Shown here one piece after another: positions 1 through 7,954 of a DNA stretch of 39,510 nt; position 1 is the first letter of the stretch; each line of letters starts with the position of its first letter. The position numbers and the translations under genes are program-made. The DNA is taken from assembly GCA_040752635.1 (NCBI GenBank), contig JBFMGS010000017.1, positions 1 to 39,510 on the forward strand, written 5' to 3'. The stretch comes from JBFMGS01 sp040752635 (lineage in GTDB: Bacteria; Bacillota; SHA-98; UBA4971). Under the pieces are notes generated by a model. The model was not told the DNA's origin, ran no database searches, and saw only the letters and a program-made list of their open reading frames with translations.

Positions 1-64
1 GTAATGCACATACGCATTAGAAGATGGGCGGGTCGGTGCTGTTAACAGAATCCTGCAAGAGGAT

Positions 65-82
65 TTGTGAAGCATATCACAA
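65..82. promoter_or_regulatory. Rex-type operator, copy 1
   Basis: The 18-mer TTGTGAAGCATATCACAA has perfect outer arms TTGTGA/TCACAA and fits the published Rex consensus (TTGTGAA-N4-TTCACAA) except at inner arm positions. Rex is the NADH/NAD+-sensing repressor of fermentation and hydrogenase genes in Gram-positive bacteria. It lies upstream of the -35 box of the hydrogenase operon. The site is seen directly; binding by Rex is inferred, and no rex gene is in the window. Confidence 0.75.
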
Positions 83-109
83 GGATTCGGATTGCTTCCC
101 ACCGCGATA

Positions 110-127
110 TTGTGATATGCTTCACAA
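110..127. promoter_or_regulatory. Rex-type operator, copy 2 overlapping the -35 box
   Basis: TTGTGATATGCTTCACAA is the exact reverse complement of the site at 65-82, and the two centres are 45 bp apart. Its 3' half contains the -35 hexamer TTCACA (121-126), so a protein bound here would block RNA polymerase directly. The duplicated site suggests cooperative binding. Confidence 0.78.
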
Positions 128-149
128 GTGGCACGGTATTTGCTATGAT
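121..149 (+). promoter_or_regulatory. SigA-type promoter of the hydrogenase operon
   Basis: TTCACA (121-126), a 17-bp spacer and TATGAT (144-149) match the vegetative consensus at 5/6 and 5/6 positions. Transcription should start near 156, giving a leader of about 105 nt before the first gene. The -35 box lies within Rex-type site 2. Confidence 0.7.
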
Positions 150-261
150 GAAGCGAGGGCGGCGGGGAGTGGCTCGCCGGTCCTAAAGACGTGAGCAAGG
201 GGTTCCGGGCGGGAGGCCTGCTTTGCGCCTCCCGTGAGGTGGGGCAAGAGGAGGAATCGGG

Positions 262-756
262 ATGGCGTGTGAAGAGTGCACGTGCTTCGGCGAGGTTACG
301 GAGGACCAGAAAAACAAGGTCAGGGAGATCATAGAGCATTACAGGGGAAAGCCCGGGGTGCTCATCCAGGTTCTCCATGAGGCGCAGCAAGTAGTGGGCT
401 ACCTCCCGAGGGAGATTCAGGCCATGGTGGCCGAAGGCCTTGGTATCCCGCTCAGCGAGGTATACAGCGTTGTCACGTTCTATGCGCTGTTCTCGCTCAA
501 GCCGAAGGGAAGGAACCAGATCAGTGTCTGCAAAGGCACGGCTTGCTACGTGCGGGGCGCTGAGAAGATCATTGAGAAACTCGAACACGATCTGGGCATT
601 CATGGTGAAGACACGACGAGCGACGGGAAATTCTCAGTGGAGATCGTCCGCTGCATGGGCGCGTGCGGCCTCGGGCCGGTGATCAGGGTGAACGACGACG
701 TATACGCCAGGCTCAAGCCGGATAGAGTGAAGGACATCCTGAGCAGATACGAGTAG
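262..756 (+). CDS. nuoE: NuoE/HydC-like [2Fe-2S] subunit of a multimeric [FeFe] hydrogenase
   Basis: This 164-residue protein is the 24-kDa NuoE family: a helical N-terminus followed by a thioredoxin-like fold binding one [2Fe-2S] cluster. The four ligand cysteines are visible as C90 and C95 (CKGTAC) and C131 and C135 (CMGAC), followed by GLGPV. Length is normal for the family. In trimeric hydrogenases this subunit passes electrons to or from the NuoF flavin subunit. The start is ATG after GAGGAGG. The next gene begins 71 bp later, and the hydA gene follows, so this is a hydrogenase operon and not Complex I. Three extra N-terminal cysteines (positions 3, 6, 8) are unexplained. Confidence 0.92.
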   Translation: MACEECTCFGEVTEDQKNKVREIIEHYRGKPGVLIQVLHEAQQVVGYLPREIQAMVAEGLGIPLSEVYSVVTFYALFSLKPKGRNQISVCKGTACYVRGAEKIIEKLEHDLGIHGEDTTSDGKFSVEIVRCMGACGLGPVIRVNDDVYARLKPDRVKDILSRYE

Positions 757-827
757 GTGCGGGACAGAGTTCTACCGCGTTGTCAAGCGGCCCCAGGCGG
801 TCGCTGGAGAGTAAGGAGGCTGGTCAC

Positions 828-3800
828 ATGGGTTCTTTTCGTGCGCACGTCCTTGTATGTGGCGGGGCGGGCTGCGTCTCGTCAGGATGCAAAGAAGTTG
901 AAGAGGCGCTCATTGACGAAATAGAAAAGCACGGTCTTGGCAAGGAGATCAGGGTGGTTACGACCGGGTGCATGGGCCCCTGCGAACTCGGCCCGGTGGC
1001 CATCGTGTACCCGGAGGGCGTGCTGTACCGCAAGCTCAAGGCGGATGACGCGCGGGAGATCGTACGCGAACACCTTCTGAAAGGGAGGATCGTGGAACGG
1101 CTCCTTTACGAGGCTCCGGACACGCAGCAACGCGTGCCGACTTACGGAGACATCACGTTTTTCAATAGGCAGGTTCGGATCGCCCTGCGCAACACGGGGA
1201 AGATCGACCCGCTGAACATAGAGGAGTACATTGCCGAGGACGGTTACGCGGCTCTTGCGAAGGTCCTCACCGAGATGACGCCGGAACAAGTCGTCGATGT
1301 CGTGAAGCGCTCCGGGCTGCGCGGCCGGGGTGGGGCGGGATTCCCGACAGGTCTCAAGTGGGACTTCACCAGGCGCGCAAAAGCGGACCAGAAGTACGTG
1401 GTCTGCAACGCTGACGAAGGGGACCCCGGGGCGTTCATGGACAGGAGCGTGCTGGAGGGCGACCCCCATAGCATCATCGAGGCCATGGCCATCGCAGGCT
1501 ATGCCATCGGGGCGACGCAGGGTTACGTTTACGTGAGGGCAGAGTATCCCCTGGCCGTGAAGCACTTGGGCCATGCCATAATGCAAGCCCGGGAATACGG
1601 GTTTCTGGGCGAGGACATCTTCGGGAAAGGTTTCAATTTCGACCTCGACATCAGGGTTGGGGCCGGCGCGTTTGTGTGCGGCGAGGAGACGGCGCTCCTT
1701 GCCTCGGTCGAGGGTAGGCGCGGTGAGCCGAGGCCGAGGCCGCCGTTCCCTGCGAACGAGGGCCTGTGGGGGAAGCCTACCCTCATCAATAACGTGGAGA
1801 CCTACGCGAATATCCCACCCATCATTCTCAAAGGGGCGGAGTGGTTCGCCAGCATCGGCACGGAGAAGAGCAAGGGCACGAAGGTGTTCGCCCTTGCCGG
1901 AAAGATCAATAACACCGGACTTGTCGAGGTGCCCATGGGGATACCGCTAGGGGAGATCATCTTCGATATCGGCGGCGGCATCCCGGGCGGCAAGAAGTTC
2001 AAAGCGGCTCAGACCGGCGGCCCGTCTGGCGGATGCGTGCCGGCTGAGTTCCTGAACACGCCGGTAGACTATGAATCCCTGAAGGAGCTCGGCACGATCA
2101 TGGGCTCGGGCGGCCTGATTATCATGGATGAGGACACTTGCATGGTGGACCTTGCCAGGTTCTTCCTCGAGTTTACGCAGGACGAATCGTGCGGCAAGTG
2201 CGCTCCCTGCCGAATCGGGACCAAGAGGATGCTGGAGATCCTCACCAGGATTACTCGTGGCCAGGGGCGCGAAGGCGACATCGAGCGCCTCATCAAGCTG
2301 GGCACCTGGATAAAGGAGACCGCGCTTTGCGGCCTTGGCCAGACTGCGCCGAACCCGGTGCTCACGACGATACGTTACTTCAGGGACGAGTACGAGGCTC
2401 ACATAAGGGACAAGAAGTGCCCCGCGTCAGTGTGCGCTTCGCTGTTCGAGTCGCCGTGCCAGAACGCGTGCCCTGCCGGGGTTGATGTGCCCAGGTACAT
2501 CAGTCTGATAAGACAGAAGAGATATCAGGACGCTGTCCGGCTCATAAAGGAGAAGAACCCCTTCCCTGCGGTTTGCGGGCGGGTATGCACCCGTCCTTGC
2601 GAGGGCAAGTGCAGGCGTGCGCAGCTCGACGAGGCAATAGCGATATGCGAGCTCAAGCGGTTTGCCGCAGACTGGGAGCTTACAAACCCCTTGCCGGTAG
2701 ATAAGCCTGCTGTCATGAGGGACGCAAAGGTAGCCATCGTGGGATCGGGGCCTGCAGGCCTTACAGCTGCGTACTACCTCGCCAGGCTTGGGTACAAGGT
2801 CACAGTGTTCGAGGCCCTGTCTGAGGCGGGCGGCATGCTCAGGGTCGGAATACCCGAGTACAGACTGCCCAAGGACGTGCTTGACGCGGAGATCCTGGCT
2901 ATCGTGCGCCTCGGGGTGGAAATCCGCACGGGCGTTGCGATAGGGCGGGACATTACCCTCGATGACCTGAAGGAGCAAGGGTATAAGGCGATCTTCATCG
3001 CGGTCGGGGCCAATGTCAGCCAGAAGTTGGGCGTGCCCGGAGAGGACCTCGACGGCGTCATAGGAGCCGTGGAGTTCCTGCGCGAGGTGAACCTCAACGG
3101 CCGCCGCAAGGTCGGCAAAAAGGTCGCCGTTATAGGCGGCGGCAACGCTGCCATAGACGCGGCCCGCACCGCGCTCCGACTCGGGGCGAAGGAAGTGCAC
3201 ATCATCTACAGGCGCCAGCGCGAAGACATGCCTGCGGACAAGAACGAAATCGCCGAGGCAGAGCGCGAAGGGGTGAAGATCCACTTCCTCACGGCGCCGT
3301 CCAGGATGATAGGCAGGGATGGCAAGCTTACAAACATGGAGTGCGTGCGGATGTCGCTGGGTGAGTTCGACCGCACGGGCCGCAGGCGTCCTGTTCCCGT
3401 AGAGGGGTCTAACTTCCTCGTAGACGTTGACATGGTGATATCCGCCATCAGCCAAAGGCCGGACATGTCGCTCGTGCCGGCGAAGTCCCGGATCGAGACC
3501 ACGAAGTGGTCCACGATAGCGACCGACCCGAGGACCCACGCCACCGGTGAGCCCGGCGTGTTCGCAGGCGGGGACTGCGTGAACGGCCCTGACACGGTCA
3601 TCCAGGCGATAGCAGACGGGAGACGCGCCGCTCAGGAGATCGATAAGTTCCTCGGCGGGACAGGCGAGATTCCGACCCATCCAGACCTCGGCAAGGAGCT
3701 TGCCGGGGAGATCCGCGAAGAGCGCATGCCGCGGCAGCACCCCGAGGACCTTCCCGTGGCGGAGAGAAAGGGGAACTTTGACGAGGTAGTGGCGAGGCTT

Positions 3801-3860
3801 AGCGAGACTGCTGCCCTATACGAAGCCACAAGATGCCTGCGGTGCGATGTAAAAGACTAG
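828..3860 (+). CDS. nuoF: NuoF/HydB flavoprotein fused to a GltD/NfnB-like FAD-NADPH module
   Basis: The 1010-residue cytoplasmic protein is much longer than normal NuoF/HydB (about 600). In order: an N-terminal thioredoxin-like [2Fe-2S] domain (C11, C16, C21, C48, C52); the FMN/NADH core with GRGGAGFPTG (166-175) and the CGEETALL loop (from 284); and the [4Fe-4S] site SCGKCAPC with C501. At about 530, where HydB normally has a two-[4Fe-4S] ferredoxin domain, the sequence becomes a GltD/NfnB-like module. This has two cysteine clusters (C531-C548 and C583-C595), an FAD motif GSGPAG (639-644), an NADPH-type motif GGGNAAIDAA (770-779) followed by YRR, and FAGGDC (912-917). The tail ends in RCLRC. 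The ATG at 828 has AAGGAGG 8 bp upstream and is preferred to a TTG at 780. The domain order suggests a route between NAD(H), NADP(H) and the hydrogenase; the fusion is seen, the reaction is inferred. Confidence 0.9.
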   Translation: MGSFRAHVLVCGGAGCVSSGCKEVEEALIDEIEKHGLGKEIRVVTTGCMGPCELGPVAIVYPEGVLYRKLKADDAREIVREHLLKGRIVERLLYEAPDTQQRVPTYGDITFFNRQVRIALRNTGKIDPLNIEEYIAEDGYAALAKVLTEMTPEQVVDVVKRSGLRGRGGAGFPTGLKWDFTRRAKADQKYVVCNADEGDPGAFMDRSVLEGDPHSIIEAMAIAGYAIGATQGYVYVRAEYPLAVKHLGHAIMQAREYGFLGEDIFGKGFNFDLDIRVGAGAFVCGEETALLASVEGRRGEPRPRPPFPANEGLWGKPTLINNVETYANIPPIILKGAEWFASIGTEKSKGTKVFALAGKINNTGLVEVPMGIPLGEIIFDIGGGIPGGKKFKAAQTGGPSGGCVPAEFLNTPVDYESLKELGTIMGSGGLIIMDEDTCMVDLARFFLEFTQDESCGKCAPCRIGTKRMLEILTRITRGQGREGDIERLIKLGTWIKETALCGLGQTAPNPVLTTIRYFRDEYEAHIRDKKCPASVCASLFESPCQNACPAGVDVPRYISLIRQKRYQDAVRLIKEKNPFPAVCGRVCTRPCEGKCRRAQLDEAIAICELKRFAADWELTNPLPVDKPAVMRDAKVAIVGSGPAGLTAAYYLARLGYKVTVFEALSEAGGMLRVGIPEYRLPKDVLDAEILAIVRLGVEIRTGVAIGRDITLDDLKEQGYKAIFIAVGANVSQKLGVPGEDLDGVIGAVEFLREVNLNGRRKVGKKVAVIGGGNAAIDAARTALRLGAKEVHIIYRRQREDMPADKNEIAEAEREGVKIHFLTAPSRMIGRDGKLTNMECVRMSLGEFDRTGRRRPVPVEGSNFLVDVDMVISAISQRPDMSLVPAKSRIETTKWSTIATDPRTHATGEPGVFAGGDCVNGPDTVIQAIADGRRAAQEIDKFLGGTGEIPTHPDLGKELAGEIREERMPRQHPEDLPVAERKGNFDEVVARLSETAALYEATRCLRCDVKD

Positions 3861-3913
3861 AGCACTTCGAGACTGGAGGACTTTTTGCATAGAAGAATGG
3901 AGCGTGAGCTGGG

Positions 3914-5638
3914 ATGGATATGATTACCTTGACAGTGGATGACCGCAAGGTGGAGGTCCCCAGGGGCTCGACCGTTCTGGAAGCCGCAAAGGCGGCGGGG
4001 ATAGACATTCCTACCCTCTGTTATCTGAAGGACGTGAATGCCGTCGGCGTATGCAGGGTGTGCGTGGTCGAAGTGGAGGGGGCGAAGTCACTGCAAGCTT
4101 CATGCGTGACACCTGCAGCCGAGGGCATGGTCGTCAGGACCAATACCCCTGCCGTGCGCGAAGCCCGCAGGACAGTTTTGGAGCTTATCATATCGAACCA
4201 TCCTTTCGAGTGCCTGACGTGTGAGCGAAGCGGCAACTGCGAGCTTCAGGCTCTCGCGGATAGGTTCGGGATACGCAATATAGAATACCAGGGCGAGCGG
4301 GCGGAATTTCCACTCGATGCCTCGACCCCGTCGATCGTGCGCGATCCTAACAAGTGTATTCTGTGCAGGCGCTGTATGAGCGTCTGCCAGAAGGTGCAGA
4401 CCGTGTTCGCCCTGGCTCCCAACGACAGGGGCTTCGAGACCATGATCGCCCCGGCGTTCGCGGACGAACTTGCGAGCGCAGTGTGCGCCCTGTGCGGGCA
4501 GTGTGTGCTTGTGTGCCCGACAGGGGCGCTCAAGGAGCGCGACGCCACGGAGGAGGTCTGGCAGGCACTCAACGACCCGTCTAAGCACGTTGTGGTTCAG
4601 ACCGCCCCTGCGGTGCGGGCAAGCATAGGCGAAGTGCTGGGGCTTCCGGCTGGCACGAGGGTCACGGGAAAGCTCGTGGCCGCCTTGCGGCGTCTTGGAT
4701 TCGACAGGGTGTTCGATACCGACTTCACGGCCGATCTCACGATCATGGAGGAAGGGCACGAGTTTATCTCGCGGCTGAAGAACGGGGGGAAGCTGCCCCT
4801 CATAACGTCGTGCAGCCCCGGGTGGATCAAGTTCATAGAGCACTTCTACCCGGACCTGCTGGACAATCTATCTACGTGTAAGTCGCCGCAGCAGATGTTC
4901 GGAGCCATTGCCAAGACTTACTACGCCCAAAAGGCGGGGATAGATTCGAAAGACGTGTTCGTCGTGTCGGTGATGCCGTGCACCGCGAAGAAGTTCGAGG
5001 CGAAGAGGCCCGAGATGACGGCGAGCGGATACCCCGATGTGGACGCGGTGCTCACTACGAGAGAACTAGGGAGAATGATACGCGAGGCCGGGATCGACTT
5101 AGCGTCGCTCGAGCCTGAGGCTTACGACGCACCCCTGGGCATATCCACAGGCGCGGGCGTCATCTTCGGGGCGACGGGCGGCGTTATGGAAGCGGCGCTC
5201 CGGACCGTTTCCGAGGTCGTCCTGGACCGGGAGCTCGAGAACATCGATTTCGTGCCGGTGAGGGGCCTTGAGGGAATCAAGGAAGCATCGGTGAACCTCG
5301 ACGGAACCGAGGTACGCGTCGCCGTCGCTCATGGTCTGGGGAACGCAAGGAGGCTCCTGGACAAGATAAGAAGCGGTGACGCGAAGTACCACTTCATCGA
5401 GATAATGGCCTGCCCCGGCGGGTGCATCGGCGGCGGCGGCCAGCCGATACCGACGACCGATGAGATAAGAATGAAGCGGATAGCGGCGATCTATGAAGAG
5501 GACAAGAACATGCCGCTGCGCAAATCTCACTTGAACCCTGCGGTGCAACAGCTCTACAAGGAGTTTCTCGGCGAGCCTCTGGGCCACAAGTCGCACGAGC
5601 TGCTGCACACGCATTACCATGCTCGTACAGGGGTCTGA
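3914..5638 (+). CDS. hydA: [FeFe] hydrogenase catalytic subunit, HndD type
   Basis: The 574-residue protein reversibly reduces protons to H2. The N-terminal plant-type [2Fe-2S] site uses C36, C47, C50 and C64. A His-Cys [4Fe-4S] site follows (H96, C100, C103, C109). Two bacterial ferredoxin [4Fe-4S] motifs are at C148-C158 and C191-C201. The H-cluster motifs are L1 TSCSPGW (298-304), L2 MPCTAKKFE (354-362) and L3 IMACPGGCIGGGGQP (497-511). All electron-transfer clusters of the multimeric form are present and the length is normal. L1 has Ser where many monomeric enzymes have a second Cys. No hydEFG maturation genes are in the window. The ribosome-binding site before ATG 3914 is weak, and ATG 3920 is an alternative. 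The gene begins 53 bp after the fusion subunit and closes the operon. Confidence 0.95.
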   Translation: MDMITLTVDDRKVEVPRGSTVLEAAKAAGIDIPTLCYLKDVNAVGVCRVCVVEVEGAKSLQASCVTPAAEGMVVRTNTPAVREARRTVLELIISNHPFECLTCERSGNCELQALADRFGIRNIEYQGERAEFPLDASTPSIVRDPNKCILCRRCMSVCQKVQTVFALAPNDRGFETMIAPAFADELASAVCALCGQCVLVCPTGALKERDATEEVWQALNDPSKHVVVQTAPAVRASIGEVLGLPAGTRVTGKLVAALRRLGFDRVFDTDFTADLTIMEEGHEFISRLKNGGKLPLITSCSPGWIKFIEHFYPDLLDNLSTCKSPQQMFGAIAKTYYAQKAGIDSKDVFVVSVMPCTAKKFEAKRPEMTASGYPDVDAVLTTRELGRMIREAGIDLASLEPEAYDAPLGISTGAGVIFGATGGVMEAALRTVSEVVLDRELENIDFVPVRGLEGIKEASVNLDGTEVRVAVAHGLGNARRLLDKIRSGDAKYHFIEIMACPGGCIGGGGQPIPTTDEIRMKRIAAIYEEDKNMPLRKSHLNPAVQQLYKEFLGEPLGHKSHELLHTHYHARTGV

Positions 5639-5787
5639 AGTCTGCAGAGGCATTCTCTGGCTCGGCACCGCTTCTTACCGACTCTTAGGACGTGGGGTAT
5701 CTGCTTGAGAGTGTTTACCCAACCTCGCACAACGAGGTAAAGCTCCCAATCTCCTGTGTTGGCCGTGGACGTCCTTGTCTTGCGGCA

Positions 5788-5816
5788 GCCCGCACCGCAT
5801 GGTGCGGGCATCTTTC
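5788..5816 (+). terminator. Probable intrinsic terminator of the hydrogenase operon
   Basis: A perfect 9-bp stem (GCCCGCACC / GGTGCGGGC) closes on a GCAT loop and is followed by the only moderately U-rich ATCTTTCTATCTT. It lies 150 bp after hydA and before the next promoter. Confidence 0.55.
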
Positions 5817-5921
5817 TATCTTGGTGTGGTGGTGTGCGATGGTGCAGGACGGAGCACGCCCTATAGCGGGACTACCAGGACCAACCCGGGCGTGAATTGT
5901 CTGGTGAAACCGAAAAGGAGT

Positions 5922-5951
5922 TTCGCCGTGCGGTGAGAAGTACTGTATAAT
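5922..5951 (+). promoter_or_regulatory. Candidate promoter for the secreted protein at 6044
   Basis: A consensus -10 TATAAT lies at 5946-5951, but the -35 is weak (TTCGCC at 5922-5927, 18-bp spacer). The call rests on the -10 and on its position downstream of the terminator. Confidence 0.4.
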
Positions 5952-6043
5952 CTGCGGGAGAGATATCACCAGGTGAGCTAATCGGCCCGCACGAACCGGG
6001 TGCTGGCCCAAGAAGGAGACCCCTCGGGCAAGGAGGCATTGCG

Positions 6044-6844
6044 ATGTGCCACAGTTCTTACCGTAGTTTCGTCGATAGTTGTCGGGGCAGGTGTCTTGTG
6101 GTGCTGGCGGGCGTTTGTGCACTTGCGGTGTGTGCTGCAGGCGGGCTGCCCGGCTCGGCCGGACGAGTTGAAGCTGCCGGTTCCTCCAAGTACCTTCTGC
6201 AGTATGACGTCAAACGCGGGGAGGTCCTTACCTACCAGGTGCTGATCAGTGAAACCATCTACTCGGACGGCAAGAGGGCGACAAGCCTGTACAGAGAAGA
6301 CGTGCGTATCGAGAATGCGACAGATGGCGACGGCAAGGTGCGACAGACTGTCGTCTGTACGGGTACTGCTACCCCCGAGGGCGGGTCCGTGCGCAAACTG
6401 GAGCCGTTCCGGTACTATCTCACCGTAGAGAAGACAGGCCGGATCGTAGAGGCTCAAGGCCTGCGGCCATGGGACGGGAGGCAGGTGGAGACGATATGGC
6501 TTGCGCAGGTCATCCTGGCGGATCACCCGGTCGCGCCTGGCGACACGTGGGCCGTGAACGACGAGGTTTACTCCACCGCCAGCGGCAATCTTGTGCTGGA
6601 GAGGCGAACCTACCAGTTTGTCGGCATTGAAAAAGTGGGATCCGCGGACGCGTTCAAAGTGAAATATGAGATATCCCGTAGAGGCCGCACAAAAGACAGG
6701 GACTACACTTACATTGGGACGGGCACGTTCTACCTCTCCTCTGGTAGACTTGTGAAGCTGGATTCCTCGGAAATGGTGGTGTTTAGCGGCAACGGGCAGG
6801 ATGCGAAGGTCATTACCATGATGCAGGTGGAAATCGCCAAATAG
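6044..6844 (+). CDS. Secreted protein of unknown function
   Basis: This is a 266-residue protein whose family I do not recognise. The N-terminus is a signal peptide: basic residues near 14-16, a hydrophobic stretch at about 18-32 and a likely cleavage region around 38-45 (GSAGRVEAAG). The mature part is a single polar domain rich in beta-strand-like sequence, with no catalytic motif or transmembrane segment that I can see. Repeated 'threonine/tyrosine-rich strand then charged turn' patterns suggest a beta-sandwich or lipocalin-like cell-envelope protein, but that is inference. The ATG has AAGGAGG 7 bp upstream. It is preceded by its own candidate promoter. thiN follows 93 bp downstream and could be cotranscribed. 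Confidence 0.8.
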   Translation: MCHSSYRSFVDSCRGRCLVVLAGVCALAVCAAGGLPGSAGRVEAAGSSKYLLQYDVKRGEVLTYQVLISETIYSDGKRATSLYREDVRIENATDGDGKVRQTVVCTGTATPEGGSVRKLEPFRYYLTVEKTGRIVEAQGLRPWDGRQVETIWLAQVILADHPVAPGDTWAVNDEVYSTASGNLVLERRTYQFVGIEKVGSADAFKVKYEISRRGRTKDRDYTYIGTGTFYLSSGRLVKLDSSEMVVFSGNGQDAKVITMMQVEIAK

Positions 6845-6937
6845 CGGAGGTCCGCCGGCGATGAGCGGCTTGTCGCTAAACGGCCAGGGGGGCACGCATG
6901 GGCGATTTTCGGCGGGAGGAGGCCGGGGGAACGGACC

Positions 6938-7585
6938 TTGGGCGCGCTCATTGTAGCCAACGGTGAACTGCACGACGGTCCCGCGGTTGATGCACTCGTT
7001 CGATCCAGGTGGGCTATGGTCGTCTGCGTGGACGGCGGAACCTCTCATGCCGCAAGGTTGGGGATTCGCCCGGACGTCGTCATCGGAGACCTGGACTCTG
7101 CACATGGAGGCGCGTTTGAGAGATTCCAAAGCGCGGGGGTTAAAGTCCTTGCGTATCCTTCCGAAAAGGATAAGACCGACCTTGACCTCGCTGTTGAATA
7201 CGTTGTGGCCGAGGGGATCTCAAGCATTGTGGCGCTTGCGGCCGTGGGAGACAGGATCGACCACGTTCTGGCAAACATCCTGCTCACCGTGAAGGCCGCG
7301 TCGCTCGGGGCGAGCCTTGTCCTGACCGACGGCAGGTCGGAAGTGAAGCTTGTCATGGGAGAAGCAGAAGTCATCGGCGCCCCGGGAGACTGGGTGTCCC
7401 TCGTCGCCATCGGCGGCGACGCACGGGGCATCTATACCGACGGGCTCAAGTACCCGCTTTGCGACGCTGACTTGCGTATGGGCGAGACCCTTGGGGTAAG
7501 CAACGAGCTTCTGCACGGTCGCGGCAGGGTTAGGGTCAGGTCCGGGCGCGTCGTCATGATTCACACCAGGCGAGTCGAAGTTTGA
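6938..7585 (+). CDS. thiN: Thiamine pyrophosphokinase
   Basis: This 215-residue enzyme transfers pyrophosphate from ATP to thiamine to give thiamine diphosphate. Family motifs are VDGG (31-34), PDVVIGDLDS (45-54), the substrate/metal loop EKDKTDLDLA (76-85) and GDRIDHVLANI. Length is normal for the bacterial thiN family. The start is TTG; a purine-rich GGGAGGAGG lies about 15 bp upstream, rather far, so the start carries some doubt, but the first codons (GALIVANG) match the usual N-terminus. In Bacillus thiN (yloS) sits beside rpmB; here it is about 10 kb from it. Confidence 0.88.
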   Translation: MGALIVANGELHDGPAVDALVRSRWAMVVCVDGGTSHAARLGIRPDVVIGDLDSAHGGAFERFQSAGVKVLAYPSEKDKTDLDLAVEYVVAEGISSIVALAAVGDRIDHVLANILLTVKAASLGASLVLTDGRSEVKLVMGEAEVIGAPGDWVSLVAIGGDARGIYTDGLKYPLCDADLRMGETLGVSNELLHGRGRVRVRSGRVVMIHTRRVEV

Positions 7586-7668
7586 TATGTCTAGCAGCTC
7601 ATTCTCCATAGGCTCTTCTTCGGCATATATTGAAGAAGAAGCTCTCCTGCCGAAGGGGGTAAGCCAGG

Positions 7669-7836
7669 ATGATACAGTGCCCTAACTGCGGAACCATGAA
7701 CCCCGGCTCGTCGGAGGTATGCCAGAAGTGCGGTCAGGGCCTTCTTCCGGGGCCGCAGGTGGTCGTTCATGACGCTCCGAAGCTGCCTTTTATCAAGAGG
7801 ATACCGCTAAGGAAGGGGCTCATACGGCCGCGCTGA
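7669..7836 (+). CDS. Small zinc-ribbon protein (55 aa)
   Basis: A 55-codon gene starts at ATG 7669 with AAGGGGGT 8 bp upstream and ends TGA at 7834-7836. The N-terminal half is a zinc ribbon: CPNC (C4, C7) and CQKC (C18, C21), each followed by Gly. The C-terminal half is basic and proline-rich and ends IRPR, with no membrane segment. The Cys-x2-Cys pairs 10 residues apart are typical of rubredoxin-like knuckles that bind zinc. Function is unknown; nucleic-acid or protein binding is possible. It lies between thiN and the ileS T-box promoter. Confidence 0.7.
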   Translation: MIQCPNCGTMNPGSSEVCQKCGQGLLPGPQVVVHDAPKLPFIKRIPLRKGLIRPR

Positions 7837-7864
7837 CAGCACAGGAATTCCGCCGGGGGTTGAC

Positions 7865-7884
7865 GGCGTCAAGTGGCGTCAAGT
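7865..7884 (+). repeat. 10-bp tandem duplication upstream of the ileS promoter
   Basis: GGCGTCAAGT occurs twice in direct succession (7865-7874, 7875-7884), ending 7 bp before the -35 box of the ileS leader. It could be a transcription-factor half-site pair or a slippage duplication. Confidence 0.6.
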
Positions 7885-7891
7885 GGGACGG

Positions 7892-7920
7892 TTGACTTTA
7901 GCATCAGGCTATGGTAGACT
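7892..7920 (+). promoter_or_regulatory. SigA-type promoter of the ileS T-box transcript
   Basis: TTGACT (7892-7897), a 17-bp spacer and TAGACT (7915-7920) match consensus at 5/6 and 4/6 positions. It lies about 30 bp upstream of the first T-box bases. Confidence 0.65.
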
Positions 7921-7954
7921 GAGCTCAACGAAGCAGCAACCGGAATATGCGAGC

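Larger units (their letters stand above)
5639..6043. other. Gene-free spacer between the hydrogenase operon and a secreted-protein gene
   Basis: About 405 bp hold a terminator-like hairpin (5788-5809) and a candidate promoter (-10 TATAAT at 5946-5951). A 67-codon frame at 5692-5895 has no recognisable content and runs through the terminator, so it is not called. No TPP riboswitch is seen although thiN lies downstream. Confidence 0.6.

Noticed and set aside
2427..3740. 437-codon minus-strand frame inside the NuoF-GltD gene
   Set aside because: Antisense shadow of a well-identified gene; GC-rich codon use produces long antisense frames and there are no recognisable motifs or ribosome-binding site.
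5692..5895. 67-codon frame after hydA
   Set aside because: Runs through a terminator hairpin and has no recognisable content or ribosome-binding site.
5639..6937. TPP riboswitch upstream of thiN
   Set aside because: Conserved CUGAGA and ACCUGAUC-type blocks are not seen.
5978..7129. 383-codon minus-strand frame
   Set aside because: Covers the secreted-protein gene and the start of thiN antisense; no domain resemblance.
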